64,000 bases of DNA from Photobacterium ganghwense (GCF_003025595.1 NZ_PYMI01000001.1:124001-188000); one strand, 5' to 3'. Counted from the stretch's first letter, positions 25,955 through 35,883 are shown. The notes: a model not told the origin generated them from the sequence alone. Numbers and translations: made by a program.

Positions 25955-28239
25955 TCTTCGTCCTCGGTATTTTCAGTGCGTTTCTGGGCAATCTGACGCA
26001 GTACCCGCCACAGTACGATAGTCACAATCACCACCAGCAGAGCAGCAAAGAAAGCAACGATCACCGGATGATTTGAGAAGTGATACCAGACAAGCTGCCA
26101 TACCGGTAATTTACCCATATAGTAGTGCGAGCCAACGTTGTAACTGGCGACCTCACCATTACGCAGCGTCACCACAGAACCAAACATGTGTGCCACTTTA
26201 CCGGAATCAGTGATTGCCTGATCCACCGCGGCAAAGTCTGCCGGTTTGGATGCCATAATGGAGACCAGAGTACGGTTTGGCGTAAATGGGGATTCCATGC
26301 CCGTAATGGCGGCAAACGAACCGCTCGCCTCAACAGAGACGAAATCAGCGGCATCCTGTTTGCTATTGGACGGATTCATCCAGTTCAAGCCAAGCTGTTG
26401 TTCGTTTTTACCCGGCAACAGAATCTGGCGTTTTCCGGCTTGCAGAACCAGATTGACCTGATCAGCATTTTGCGCAGCGTCTTTCAGTTCTGGCACCACA
26501 CCAATACTCAGAATGTCTTTATTCTTCAGCGCCGCTTTATCCCATTGATCCGTTAACGTGACTTTAATGCCCGGATAGCCCGAGTCACCGCCCAGAGAGC
26601 CCATCACATTCATAAACGTTTGCAACGCTTCACGTGAGGCATTTTGCGGAATGACAACCACGGTTTCAGACAAGTCAGCCATACGCGTATACGGGAAACC
26701 GGACGTCGCAAAGGCACGCATGTTCGGCATTTCAATGTAATGCGGGAAGCCACTGAAATCGATGGTCGAATCGCCATCAATAACAGCATATTGCTTGCTC
26801 GGTTGCGTGACCAGACATTGCCCGTCAGTCACCGATGCAAAACCAAATTCAAACTCAATCTGGTTCTCACTGCCCACTTTGAACGCCGGGATACGAACCA
26901 GATCGTTAGTGCTCAGAAAACTGTCATCCAGCAGAGGGACACGAACGCGGTTGGAATCACCACCCTGTCCTGAAGTGGTCAGGTTGAAGGCTTCCACAAA
27001 CTGATCGTTAATGCTCAGCGTCAGGCGCGACCCTGAGTTATCTTTAGTCGGTGGTGAATAGCGGTAGCTCAAATCCATCGGAATACCTCGGCTCTGCCAG
27101 GTAAACAGATCCGGCGGCAGACGCAAGCTGACATTGATCGGCGGCGGTGTCCGACCTTCTACCTGCAGCATGCTCTTTTGTTCAACCAGCTCTGACAACG
27201 CGACCGGGCGACTGGTGCTAACCCAGTTTGGCGCGTCATACGGCACCCGAGGCTTAATCTGCTTGACCTCGTTGATTTTAGCCATGGGACCGGTCAGCAA
27301 CTGGTTACCCAGCGCCAGTCCCTGCACTGCCGTGTTCAGATCATTGCTGTCGCGGCCGATCACCAGCAGCAGTTTGACATACGGATTTGTCGGATGACTG
27401 ATGATCTGCAAGCGTGGGCCATCGGCATCAGGAAAATCACGCAGAAACGCCGGTTTGTTGTCATTGCTGACAAATACCACGGCGTTATGCTCAGGAACGC
27501 TATCAAAACTCAGCGGAAAGTGAGCGCCCCGCCAACCGGCTAACGAGCCAAAATAGGATGACAAGACCCCGGCCGCTTTGATTTCACTGAGCGAATAGTT
27601 ATCTCCCATGATAATCGGCAGATTCAGCGGGCTGAAATCACGCACATCAAAGAAAGGCGCTGGCAGTAAACTCAGATCACTCTCCAGTTCCGTCTTTTGC
27701 ACGTACATTTCGATACGGCTGCTCTGGCTAATTTCGGCCCAGATACTGGAGTCATTCGGGTTTGAACACTCTTTTTTGGTATTACCAATCAGTTCAAAAC
27801 GAATCTGGTTAAAGTTACTGAAAAAGCGCGTATCCAAAGGCATCGAGAGGCTGAGCTTTTTCCCCTGCTGACCATCTTCAATGGAAGTGACACCCATCAG
27901 TTCATTATTCAGGTACACCTTGATATGCGAAACCAGTGACAACAATGCAGGTGACGGTGTCACATCAAAGTACAAGTTAGCCTTCGACACCACCTCATCA
28001 AGACGGGAACCAAAGCCAATGTATGCGTTTGCCTCACTGCCCAACATCGCAATCGAGCGGTTAAAGCCCAATTGGTTAAACGGCATCACCTTCTTGATAA
28101 CAAGGGAAGCATCAGGAGTTTGAGACTGATCGTTGGAAACTGAAGAAAGCTGACTGACTTCCACAGCGGCAGCATCACCTGCCAGACAGGCAAGGCTTAA
28201 TGCCGCAGTAAGCGCTGTTATTTTTTTATTAATTTTCAT
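25951..28239 (-). CDS. bcsB: Cellulose synthase periplasmic subunit BcsB
   Basis: This 762-residue protein guides the nascent glucan through the periplasm and activates BcsA. It has a signal peptide (ITALTAALSLACLAGDAAA), two pairs of carbohydrate-binding and flavodoxin-like domains through the body, and one C-terminal membrane anchor (PVIVAFFAALLVVIVTIVLW, about 728-747) followed by a basic tail. ATG 28239 is chosen, with AGGA 9 bases upstream, over an in-frame upstream start at 28263; it overlaps the bcsA end by 11 bases. The gene is therefore coupled to both neighbours. Confidence 0.93.
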   Translation of the reverse strand: MKINKKITALTAALSLACLAGDAAAVEVSQLSSVSNDQSQTPDASLVIKKVMPFNQLGFNRSIAMLGSEANAYIGFGSRLDEVVSKANLYFDVTPSPALLSLVSHIKVYLNNELMGVTSIEDGQQGKKLSLSMPLDTRFFSNFNQIRFELIGNTKKECSNPNDSSIWAEISQSSRIEMYVQKTELESDLSLLPAPFFDVRDFSPLNLPIIMGDNYSLSEIKAAGVLSSYFGSLAGWRGAHFPLSFDSVPEHNAVVFVSNDNKPAFLRDFPDADGPRLQIISHPTNPYVKLLLVIGRDSNDLNTAVQGLALGNQLLTGPMAKINEVKQIKPRVPYDAPNWVSTSRPVALSELVEQKSMLQVEGRTPPPINVSLRLPPDLFTWQSRGIPMDLSYRYSPPTKDNSGSRLTLSINDQFVEAFNLTTSGQGGDSNRVRVPLLDDSFLSTNDLVRIPAFKVGSENQIEFEFGFASVTDGQCLVTQPSKQYAVIDGDSTIDFSGFPHYIEMPNMRAFATSGFPYTRMADLSETVVVIPQNASREALQTFMNVMGSLGGDSGYPGIKVTLTDQWDKAALKNKDILSIGVVPELKDAAQNADQVNLVLQAGKRQILLPGKNEQQLGLNWMNPSNSKQDAADFVSVEASGSFAAITGMESPFTPNRTLVSIMASKPADFAAVDQAITDSGKVAHMFGSVVTLRNGEVASYNVGSHYYMGKLPVWQLVWYHFSNHPVIVAFFAALLVVIVTIVLWRVLRQIAQKRTENTEDEE

Positions 28240-30865
28240 GAATAATGGTCCTGTTTGGGACATTTCGAGGTCGTAATGACCAAATAAAATTGCAACCTGC
28301 CATTACCGCACTGACACAAACGGTAACCGGCTTCGGACTGTGCTTAAGCAATCGCTTATAACCATTAAGCCCGACAAGAAGAACGGCCTGCATGCTCGAC
28401 AAAGGCTTATCTGACTGATAACTCTGTTGCCATTTTGCCCATGTATCCGCGCGGGCAAACGTACACTGGACGTAATCAATTTGCTGCTGGTTAGTCAGTT
28501 CAGACAACTGCAAACCAACGATGCCATTGCGCGCGTAAGCGACAACCATAGGGAAAACATACTCATGGCCGCCACGATTGAGCACGACGTCCAGCGGCTG
28601 CCCATTCTCGAACAAACCGATATCAGCCTCAGATTCACTCATCTGAATGCGAACACCACCCAAAGAGAAGTCTTTCATTTCCGCCTGCACCAAATGCCCG
28701 GAATTGAGTCGAACGGCAATAGGGATAGAAACTTCAACGCGATGATCTTTACGTACTTGCTTGGCTTCTACAGCCACCGCGACAGCAGCCCCCAGAATCA
28801 ACAGGTTGTATAGCGTCCAGACGATATTGACAATGACAGTACCAATTTCGTCCTGCGGCCCCCATCCGAGTCGGTAAACACCGGCTGCCAGACCTAAAAT
28901 ATTCAGCGCAACCAGTGCCAGATATGGCCGGGAGATAACCCAGTCGTAATGTGACTTCTCGACCAGACCACCTTTCGCAGTTACGTTAAAGGTTCCTTTA
29001 TGCGGCGCAAACAAAGCAACTGTGGTTGGCCTTGCGATATACCAGGCCAGCACCGTTTCATAGACCTCACCCCAGAATGAGTAGCGATAATCGCCCTGCA
29101 TCCGCGAGTTAGTCATGCTGGCGTGAATCATATGCGGCAGCACGTACAGAATGATTGCTAACGCTGGTGCATAAATCACATAAGAGTGCAGAAGCAAATA
29201 AGCCAGTGGTGCGATCAAAAACACAATCCGTGGTATGCCCGATAAAAAATGCAGCATGGCATTGGCATAACACAAGCGCTGGGACAATTTCAGCCCTTTA
29301 CCTTTAAAGGGGTTATCGACCCTGAAGATCTGCGCCATCCCCCTCGCCCATCGAATCCTCTGCCCCACATGGGCTGACAAGGTCTCTGTCGCCAGACCTG
29401 CTGATATCGGCTGCTTCAGATACGCAGAGTGATAACCCAAACGGTGCATACGTAACGACGTGTGCGCATCTTCCGTTACCGTTTCAACCGCAATCCCGCC
29501 AACTTCTTCAAGCGGTTCACGACGCAAAATGGCGCAAGAACCACAGAAGAACGTTGCATCCCACAAGTCATTACCATCCTGAATCAAGCCATAGAAAAGG
29601 TTGCCTTCATTCGGCACATTCCGGAAGTTAGACAGGTTACGCTCAAACGGGTCCGGCGAGAAAAAGTGGTGTGGCGTCTGAATCAGCGCCAGTTTCGGAT
29701 CTTTCAGAAACATACCCATGGTGAGCTGAAAAAAGGCCCGGGTTGGAATATGGTCACAGTCGAAGATCGCCACGTACTCGCCACTGGTCTGCTTCAGGGC
29801 GTAATTGATATTACCGGCTTTGGCATGCTCGTTCGTTGGCCTTCGGATGTAATTCACCCCAATACTTTTGGCGAATTCACGAAAGTTGTCGCGTTTACCA
29901 TCATCCAGAATATGGATCTTCAGCTTATCTTTCGGCCAGTCGACCCCCAGCGAGGCGTACACAGTTGCCCTTACAACGTCTAAATCTTCGTTGTAAGTCG
30001 GTATCATAATGTCGATTGTTGGCCATAAAGACTGATCATCCGGCAATGCCACAGGCTTGCGATTCAGCGGCCAGATATTCTGGAAATAGCCCAGAATCAG
30101 CACGACCCAGGAATAGGTTTCTGCCAGTAATAGAATGCCGCCAAGAAACAAGGCAAGCGGATCATCCCAGTTGAGCGTGGAAGAGTATCGCCACCACAGG
30201 TAACGGCACGACGCGGTGACCGACAAAATGATCAGCAACATCGTCGGGAAACGTCCCGGCATGCGCCGAAACATCATCGCCAACGACCATAACAGAAGAA
30301 CAAAAACGATTTGCGCTTGATACCCAAATGGTACGGTAAAACACAGCAGTGCCAGGAACACAACCACAAACAGCAACAGATAATTCAGCAACATCGCTGA
30401 CTTACTGGCTTTCATCTGTTCTCGAACTTCAGGTGATTTCGCCTGATTCGCCTTCTTCTCAAGCCATTGCACACCTTTGGTAATGAATTCAAACGGCAGG
30501 TAGAAGCACTCTGTCAGGACATCCAATGCTTTACCGGCCAGAAGATGTAAACGCTCAAGAAAAGCCATCGTCGCCTGCTGTTTGAAACACAGCAGCCAGA
30601 TGCTCTGGATGATAAAGCGAAGAGGATCCAGTAACCCCGGTGCAGCAAAGTTAATCTGCGGGAAATACACCAACGGCAGTTTCCATGACGGAACACCTGC
30701 GATTGTTGGTTTTAAGAAGATAAAGGCAAAGCTGAGCCAGATTGTCAGACAGCACTCCCCTATCCAGGACGCACGGCAATCCCACTCACGTTCGTAAGTT
30801 CGCTTTTGCTTTTTGAACTGGTCAACAATCCAGTCCTGAAAAAAGAGATTCAGGCTACGAAACAT
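28229..30865 (-). CDS. bcsA: Cellulose synthase catalytic subunit BcsA (c-di-GMP-activated)
   Basis: This 878-residue inner-membrane GT2 enzyme polymerises glucose from UDP-glucose. N-terminal membrane helices lie in about 150-270. The glycosyltransferase domain shows HILDDGKRD, IFDCDH, FFCGSCA, VTEDAHTS and the QRIRW signature. More membrane helices follow, then a PilZ domain with RKDHR (RxxxR) and DFSLGG (DxSxxG), the c-di-GMP site, at about 690-790. The N terminus is extended as in the E. coli protein (872 residues). It starts 3 bases after bcsQ and overlaps bcsB. All catalytic motifs are intact, so the synthase is expected to be active and dependent on c-di-GMP. Confidence 0.96.
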   Translation of the reverse strand: MFRSLNLFFQDWIVDQFKKQKRTYEREWDCRASWIGECCLTIWLSFAFIFLKPTIAGVPSWKLPLVYFPQINFAAPGLLDPLRFIIQSIWLLCFKQQATMAFLERLHLLAGKALDVLTECFYLPFEFITKGVQWLEKKANQAKSPEVREQMKASKSAMLLNYLLLFVVVFLALLCFTVPFGYQAQIVFVLLLWSLAMMFRRMPGRFPTMLLIILSVTASCRYLWWRYSSTLNWDDPLALFLGGILLLAETYSWVVLILGYFQNIWPLNRKPVALPDDQSLWPTIDIMIPTYNEDLDVVRATVYASLGVDWPKDKLKIHILDDGKRDNFREFAKSIGVNYIRRPTNEHAKAGNINYALKQTSGEYVAIFDCDHIPTRAFFQLTMGMFLKDPKLALIQTPHHFFSPDPFERNLSNFRNVPNEGNLFYGLIQDGNDLWDATFFCGSCAILRREPLEEVGGIAVETVTEDAHTSLRMHRLGYHSAYLKQPISAGLATETLSAHVGQRIRWARGMAQIFRVDNPFKGKGLKLSQRLCYANAMLHFLSGIPRIVFLIAPLAYLLLHSYVIYAPALAIILYVLPHMIHASMTNSRMQGDYRYSFWGEVYETVLAWYIARPTTVALFAPHKGTFNVTAKGGLVEKSHYDWVISRPYLALVALNILGLAAGVYRLGWGPQDEIGTVIVNIVWTLYNLLILGAAVAVAVEAKQVRKDHRVEVSIPIAVRLNSGHLVQAEMKDFSLGGVRIQMSESEADIGLFENGQPLDVVLNRGGHEYVFPMVVAYARNGIVGLQLSELTNQQQIDYVQCTFARADTWAKWQQSYQSDKPLSSMQAVLLVGLNGYKRLLKHSPKPVTVCVSAVMAGCNFIWSLRPRNVPNRTIIHEN

Positions 30866-30868
30866 AAT

Positions 30869-31651
30869 CTAGTCATCAAGTTGATGTGAGGACAGAAACG
30901 ACACGCACCAGAATGCCAGCGACTGAAAATCTTTTGCCGCCTGACTGGCCGGCGCATAGTGCTGAACTGTCGTAAGGTTGGCGACACTGTCCATGAGAGC
31001 CGTATCCTGATGAACAATAACCGGGACCAGAAGACCAGCCAGTTCCTGTTTCAGTACCAGCATAAAATCGCGGCCAACTTCCGTTTCTGGCTGGTATTTA
31101 TTGGCGATAAATCGCAGCTTGCCTTGTTTGCTTAACACCTCTGCCGCAGGATGCGACTCTAACCATGACTGTAAAACCGTGTAGCTGACGGCATCTGGCG
31201 TTACAACAACAAACACCGCATCCATCGATGCCACAGCTTCTGCCAGGTATGAAGCATTCAGATCGGACATTTCCGCATGAAACAACATCCATTGTTCCCT
31301 GTCGGCAGAATCAAGCAGGTAGGTTTGCTTATTCAGGTCAACCAAGTATTGTTCGCGCGAAGCGTCAAATTGCTGTCGTTGTTCCGGTAACAACTGGCCA
31401 AAAGGTAATAAGGCAGCACCCTGAGGACTCTCAAAGCCAGCCTCATACCATGGGAGCCCTTTGAACAGATGGTGTGCCCATCCGTCAGTAGTAAAATTAG
31501 GAAGGCCAAAATGAAGGCGCAGCAGGTTAGCCGGCGCCGTATCAATCGCCAGCACATGCTTGTTGATCTTAACCAGAGCCTGAGCTAGGTTGGCGGTCAC
31601 TGTCGTTGCGCCGCATCCACCTTTTAGGCTGACAAAAAGTAGTCGCTTCAT
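30869..31651 (-). CDS. bcsQ: Cellulose biosynthesis MinD-like ATPase BcsQ
   Basis: This 260-residue SIMIBI ATPase helps place the Bcs complex at the cell pole or membrane. It carries a deviant Walker A, SLKGGCGATTVTANLAQAL (about residues 8-26), and an AIDTAPA switch region (about 38). It ends just before bcsA and begins in an ATGA overlap with the bcsR-like gene. In E. coli, BcsQ and BcsR form a membrane-proximal regulatory complex with BcsE. Confidence 0.92.
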   Translation of the reverse strand: MKRLLFVSLKGGCGATTVTANLAQALVKINKHVLAIDTAPANLLRLHFGLPNFTTDGWAHHLFKGLPWYEAGFESPQGAALLPFGQLLPEQRQQFDASREQYLVDLNKQTYLLDSADREQWMLFHAEMSDLNASYLAEAVASMDAVFVVVTPDAVSYTVLQSWLESHPAAEVLSKQGKLRFIANKYQPETEVGRDFMLVLKQELAGLLVPVIVHQDTALMDSVANLTTVQHYAPASQAAKDFQSLAFWCVSFLSSHQLDD

Positions 31652-31863
31652 ACAGTATCCTGTTGTTCAGTGCCAGCAAAGGAGTGCCCTTTCTGGTCTG
31701 TATGGGTTGAAGCGATATCTTCATTTGACTGCAATACCAGCCATTTACGACGAGCCCGCAGGTACGCTTCCTTTTCTGTAATTTCAATGTACTGGTGATT
31801 GTTCACCTTATATGATGCATAGATCGCATTAATATCTTTTGCTGATTCTGACACAACAATCAT
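31648..31863 (-). CDS. bcsR: BcsR-like small cellulose biosynthesis protein
   Basis: This 71-residue protein is the first of the leftward operon. Its central part, DINAIYASYKVNNHQY then ITEKE and RRKWLVL, aligns with the conserved pattern of E. coli BcsR (DIxAL...F....Y.DI...E.......RWP.L). The C-terminal 25 residues are polar and not conserved with it. It overlaps bcsQ by four bases (ATGA), as expected for the BcsR-BcsQ pair. The Shine-Dalgarno before ATG 31863 is weak; GTG codons three and four residues in are alternatives. The assignment rests on short similarity recalled from the family and on position. Confidence 0.75.
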   Translation of the reverse strand: MIVVSESAKDINAIYASYKVNNHQYIEITEKEAYLRARRKWLVLQSNEDIASTHTDQKGHSFAGTEQQDTV

Positions 31864-32322
31864 CCACTAATATGAGAGGGTTAACGCAACCTTGATGTTG
31901 CTTACGAAAATACTAAGAAGAAGCTTGAGCTAGGCACGCTACATGAAAAACCAGACTGTTAAGTTTTTGTAATCAAGTCACAAACAAGAATCAACACAAT
32001 ATGGTAGAATTGAGACCTTAGTTCTGCACATCACAAGCATTGTCATCAAAGAGGATGAATCTGATAAGAACACATCATTAAAAATGATATTATCCCTGAC
32101 AATATAATTACTTGTGATTTTTTGCTTGTAATTAATTGATTTACTTATCCATTAACAACTATTGCGCAAAATTGTATATCTATTTTTATTTTTTATCAAT
32201 TTAGTTTAAGATTAAAGCGCCATTTTTTTGTCACTAATGATAAAATTCTGTCAGAAGACGTTTAAAGGCACTAACTGAAAGGCTATAACCTTTCTTAAGT
32301 TGCAAGAATTTAAGGTATTTTT
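31864..32322. promoter_or_regulatory. Divergent bcsR / bcsE control region
   Basis: This 459-base AT-rich region contains no gene. It must hold the promoters of both cellulose units. No clear -35/-10 pair, repeat or known operator could be picked out with confidence. Confidence 0.5.
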
Positions 32323-33906
32323 ATGTCTGGCGTTCAAGGCCTAACTGCTATTACAAGCGAAAAACAGCTGAGATCTGTTTATGTCAATTTATTTTCACAT
32401 AAAAGCTTAGCAATCGATTACCTTGCAAATTCTTGCTCTGTTGAAGATAACATTACCTTTACAAGCTGTTCTGATAAAGAATCCTTTTATTCGGGATTAA
32501 ACAACCACAGCCAAGAGCAATTTAATGCTTGCGTCAATTCACGAATAAAGAATACCTATTTCCTTAATATTAAATACTCATCAAAGTTAATTAATATTTC
32601 TGATCTATCTGAAGATCTGTGCCGTATTAAAATTCAGAATAAATCCATTTTTATTCTTCTTATTCCTGACGCATTACTTTCAAATAGCAGTGATGCAGAA
32701 ATTAATGATTTTTTGAAAAGGTTCAGCTCCTTTTCAAAAAAACACACAGCAACAGTACAACTTTTTATATACGGTTCACTGGCACTGTCCCTGCTAAAGC
32801 CCAAGCTGCTAACAGCCAACAGTTATTTATCAGGTCTCGCAACGATGACCGTACTGGACGAGTACCGTTACAGTTACCTGGTGGATTTCTGGTCTAACAC
32901 TCACGGTGTAAAGTCAGATGTTGAGTATATTTTGTCCCGGCTCGAAAATGGCGAAATTATTGCCGAGACGAATGAAAGTGCAGCACCAAGCATGCTAATT
33001 GAAGATAAAGCAGACAGTGAGCGTATGTATCTGAGTCAAGATGTACTTGGCGATAATACTATTCCGCCCAAAGGCGTGTATATCGCAGAGAACAATAAAG
33101 CATTATTAGGCTTACTCCAGAGTCCGCGTGCTTCTACGGTGATTTTCAGTTGCAGCAGTCAGAGCGAGATCCGTCAATTAACGATTGATTGCTTCCAACT
33201 TCGTAACCGAGCTGGTAATCAACTCAAAATCATTATTCGTGAAACCAGTCAGTGTTTACGTTACGCGGATGAAAAGTTTCTTATGCGGGCGGGGGTGAAT
33301 CTGATCTCACCTTTCCAGGTGCCATTCGTAAGATTCATGACACAGGTTGAAGCTATTCAAGGACAAATACTTATCCGTCCTCAGCCAAAGAGTCTTGAAG
33401 AGTTGCTTAAATATGATCAAAAGTTCGGCCGAAAAGGATATTTACACAATAGCGACTTTACACATTATTGTCGGGACGTATTGAATAAATCCCTACAATC
33501 TAATATTCGCTTTGCGTTAATTCGCCTTCAGTTACTTCCGGGTATGAATGCAGAAGAATGTTTACGTCTTTGTCATATTCGCCGCGATGGCGATGTTATT
33601 ACTGCGAGTGATAAAGCGCTATATGTTCTGTTTAGTGCAATCAGGCAAGATGACATTAATATTGCGCTAAACAATATTTTTGAGTTTCCGGTGAGGGATT
33701 TGTTCCATTCTGTTCGAACTTTCGAGAATCACCATGATATCGAAATTGAGCTCAAAAAGATTGATGAAAATGAAGTGATAATTTCTGAAGAAGTTTCAAT
33801 GCTGGCTACAGAGAAACGTATTTTCTCATCAAAGCCAACATCAAACGAAAACACGCCATCACTTTATGCCGTCAAAAAACCGCTTTCAGTTAAGGTGAGC
33901 GCATGA
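32323..33906 (+). CDS. bcsE: Cellulose biosynthesis c-di-GMP-binding protein BcsE
   Basis: This 527-residue cytosolic regulator enhances cellulose synthesis when it binds c-di-GMP. The N-terminal half (1-210) resembles a degenerate NTPase domain. A REC-like and then a GIL domain follow; the GIL I-site is visible as RYAD (RxxD, near residue 311) in the phrase QCLRYADEKFLMRAGVNL, and a second characteristic phrase is FVRFMTQVEAIQGQ. The last 40 residues are polar. The stop overlaps bcsF in an ATGA. The N-terminal third has more AT-rich codons than its neighbours. Confidence 0.9.
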   Translation: MSGVQGLTAITSEKQLRSVYVNLFSHKSLAIDYLANSCSVEDNITFTSCSDKESFYSGLNNHSQEQFNACVNSRIKNTYFLNIKYSSKLINISDLSEDLCRIKIQNKSIFILLIPDALLSNSSDAEINDFLKRFSSFSKKHTATVQLFIYGSLALSLLKPKLLTANSYLSGLATMTVLDEYRYSYLVDFWSNTHGVKSDVEYILSRLENGEIIAETNESAAPSMLIEDKADSERMYLSQDVLGDNTIPPKGVYIAENNKALLGLLQSPRASTVIFSCSSQSEIRQLTIDCFQLRNRAGNQLKIIIRETSQCLRYADEKFLMRAGVNLISPFQVPFVRFMTQVEAIQGQILIRPQPKSLEELLKYDQKFGRKGYLHNSDFTHYCRDVLNKSLQSNIRFALIRLQLLPGMNAEECLRLCHIRRDGDVITASDKALYVLFSAIRQDDINIALNNIFEFPVRDLFHSVRTFENHHDIEIELKKIDENEVIISEEVSMLATEKRIFSSKPTSNENTPSLYAVKKPLSVKVSA

Positions 33907-34064
33907 ATATTAATGATTTCCTACTCACAACCGGAGTTAGTTTAACCATAGGATTGCTTGTAGGTTATTTCATTCGGGATTTAATTGAGAGCGGTAAACG
34001 CTTTTATCAACGAAATCTCAAACGTTCGCGTTACTTTGAACAAGATATGACTACTAAGAAATAA
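33903..34064 (+). CDS. bcsF: Cellulose biosynthesis membrane protein BcsF
   Basis: This 53-residue protein has one membrane segment (TTGVSLTIGLLVGYFI, about residues 9-24) and a strongly basic C-terminal tail (KRFYQRNLKRSRYF). Size, topology and position between bcsE and bcsG match E. coli BcsF, which anchors BcsE at the membrane and helps BcsG. It overlaps bcsE by four bases and ends 4 bases before bcsG. Confidence 0.88.
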   Translation: MNINDFLLTTGVSLTIGLLVGYFIRDLIESGKRFYQRNLKRSRYFEQDMTTKK

Positions 34065-34068
34065 GACA

Positions 34069-35700
34069 ATGACGACCACTTCGAAAAACACCCCAACCCT
34101 ACTGCAGGGACTTGGTTGGTGGAACATGTACTTTATTATCAAGATTGCCTTGTTTTTACAGGGGGTAATTGACTTCCACCCTGTCGAGAACTTTGCTCTG
34201 CTACTGTTGATCTTGTTTCCACTGCGTCAGAAAGCAATCAATGTGACCCGCCATATCGTTGCGGTTCCATTGGCTGTCTGGTTGATGCACTACGATTCAT
34301 ACCTGCCGCCGTTGGATCGGCTATGGGCACAAACCGGTCAGCTGCTGCAGTTTGAAACCGCTTATCTCATCGAATTACTGGGACGATTTGTCACATATCA
34401 GGTAATGATCGTGCTGTTCGTGCTCTGTACGGCCTATTACATATTGAGTAAGTTTTTGCGTGTGTCGGTACTTGTTGTAGCAACCATGATGTACATCAGT
34501 ATCCCCCAACAGCAGACAGCACAAACCGTGGTGGCAGCGCCGATCACAAACCAGCAAACAGGTACTGCGGCCGGTAGCAAAGGAAACATGACAACAACAC
34601 CTGTTGAAATCAATGACAGTGTTCTAAACAACCTTAAAGCGGACTTCTTTGAACGGGAATCAGCTCGTCAGGTTAATTTCAGTGCAGACAGCAGCAACGA
34701 TGTTCCGTTTGATCTGTTGTTTCTCAGTATCTGTTCTGTTGCTTGGGATGACATCGAAATTACCGGCCTTGGTGACCATCCCCTGTTCAAAGAATTCGAC
34801 ATTATGTTCGATAATTTCAGTGCTGCTACCTCGTACAGTGGTCCGGCGGTCATTCGTTTGCTTCGAGCCAGCTGTGGCCAACAAAAGCAAGACGCGCTCT
34901 TTGAACCTGCACCAACTCAACAGTGCTACCTTTTCGACAACCTGAAAAACCTGGGCTTTGAAGAAAACCTGTTATTGAACCATAACGGTGTATTTGACAG
35001 CTTCCTGGATTTGATCCAGAAAAACGGCAACCTGCAAGCCAATATGATGCCTCAGACGGGATTAACCCCTTACCAGAAGTCATTTGATGGCTCGACAATT
35101 TTCAGGGATAAGCAAGTCTTAAATCATTGGTGGAACGAACGCTTGTCCAGTAACAGCGACAAAGTTGTGGCTCTGTACAATACCATCTCGCTTCATGACG
35201 GTAACCGTATCATCAGCGCCAACTCGTCAACCTCCATGGTGAGTTACAAGCGACGCCTCAATAATTTACTGGATGACTTGTACGATTTCTTCCAGACCTT
35301 GAAGGCATCAAAACGCAACATCGTGGTCGCACTTGTTCCAGAGCACGGAGCAGGTATGCGTGGTGATCGGATGCAAATCTCCGGTATGCGTGAAATACCG
35401 GCTCCGACCATTGTTCACACACCAGTAGGGCTAAAAATCTTTGGTGAAGGGATGGAACGTATTGGTGACAGCGTCGCAGTGAAGGCACCATCCAGTTATC
35501 TGTCTTTATCTCAGTTGGTGGCGAACATCCTTGAACAGGACATTTATAAAACCAAGCGTTATTCTCCAATCGCTTTAACTAAGGGTCTGCCTGAAACTCG
35601 TATGGTTTCTCAAAACTCTGGTTCTACGATGATGGAAGTAAATGGCAAGTATTATGTCACGCTGGATGAATCAAGCTGGAGTGAATACCCGGTTAAATAA
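34069..35700 (+). CDS. bcsG: Cellulose phosphoethanolamine transferase BcsG
   Basis: This 543-residue inner-membrane enzyme transfers phosphoethanolamine from phosphatidylethanolamine to cellulose in the periplasm. Five hydrophobic segments occupy about residues 18-145, then a linker, then an alkaline-phosphatase-like catalytic domain (about 190-540). The likely zinc ligands and nucleophile of the family are present: Cys in FLSICSVAW (about 221), Ser in TSYSGPA (about 256), His in SLHDGNR (about 376) and Glu-His in PEHGAG (about 425). All appear intact, so modified cellulose is predicted. It lies 4 bases after bcsF with little Shine-Dalgarno of its own, suggesting coupling. Confidence 0.93.
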   Translation: MTTTSKNTPTLLQGLGWWNMYFIIKIALFLQGVIDFHPVENFALLLLILFPLRQKAINVTRHIVAVPLAVWLMHYDSYLPPLDRLWAQTGQLLQFETAYLIELLGRFVTYQVMIVLFVLCTAYYILSKFLRVSVLVVATMMYISIPQQQTAQTVVAAPITNQQTGTAAGSKGNMTTTPVEINDSVLNNLKADFFERESARQVNFSADSSNDVPFDLLFLSICSVAWDDIEITGLGDHPLFKEFDIMFDNFSAATSYSGPAVIRLLRASCGQQKQDALFEPAPTQQCYLFDNLKNLGFEENLLLNHNGVFDSFLDLIQKNGNLQANMMPQTGLTPYQKSFDGSTIFRDKQVLNHWWNERLSSNSDKVVALYNTISLHDGNRIISANSSTSMVSYKRRLNNLLDDLYDFFQTLKASKRNIVVALVPEHGAGMRGDRMQISGMREIPAPTIVHTPVGLKIFGEGMERIGDSVAVKAPSSYLSLSQLVANILEQDIYKTKRYSPIALTKGLPETRMVSQNSGSTMMEVNGKYYVTLDESSWSEYPVK

Positions 35701-35715
35701 CGCAAACCACGTACC

Positions 35716-35792
35716 TCAGTCAGCCAGGAATAGATCATTCGACTGACTGAAAGACCACAGTACTCATCCAGTAACCCGCCGGATGAGTACTG
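35716..35792 (+). other. Two consecutive hairpins after bcsG
   Basis: TCAGTCAG (35716-35723) pairs with CTGACTGA (35743-35750). A 12-bp perfect stem then follows: CAGTACTCATCC (35758-35769) with GGATGAGTACTG (35781-35792). Neither is followed by a T-run, so they are not standard intrinsic terminators. They may protect the bcs transcript 3' end or form a leader for the next gene. Confidence 0.6.
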
Positions 35793-35883
35793 CAACCTCA
35801 GGCTAAACTCTATTTAACCTTCTGGCCGCGTATGCTGAGCCGTTTTATCGTTCCTGCCGTCATCATTTACATCGGAAAGAACA

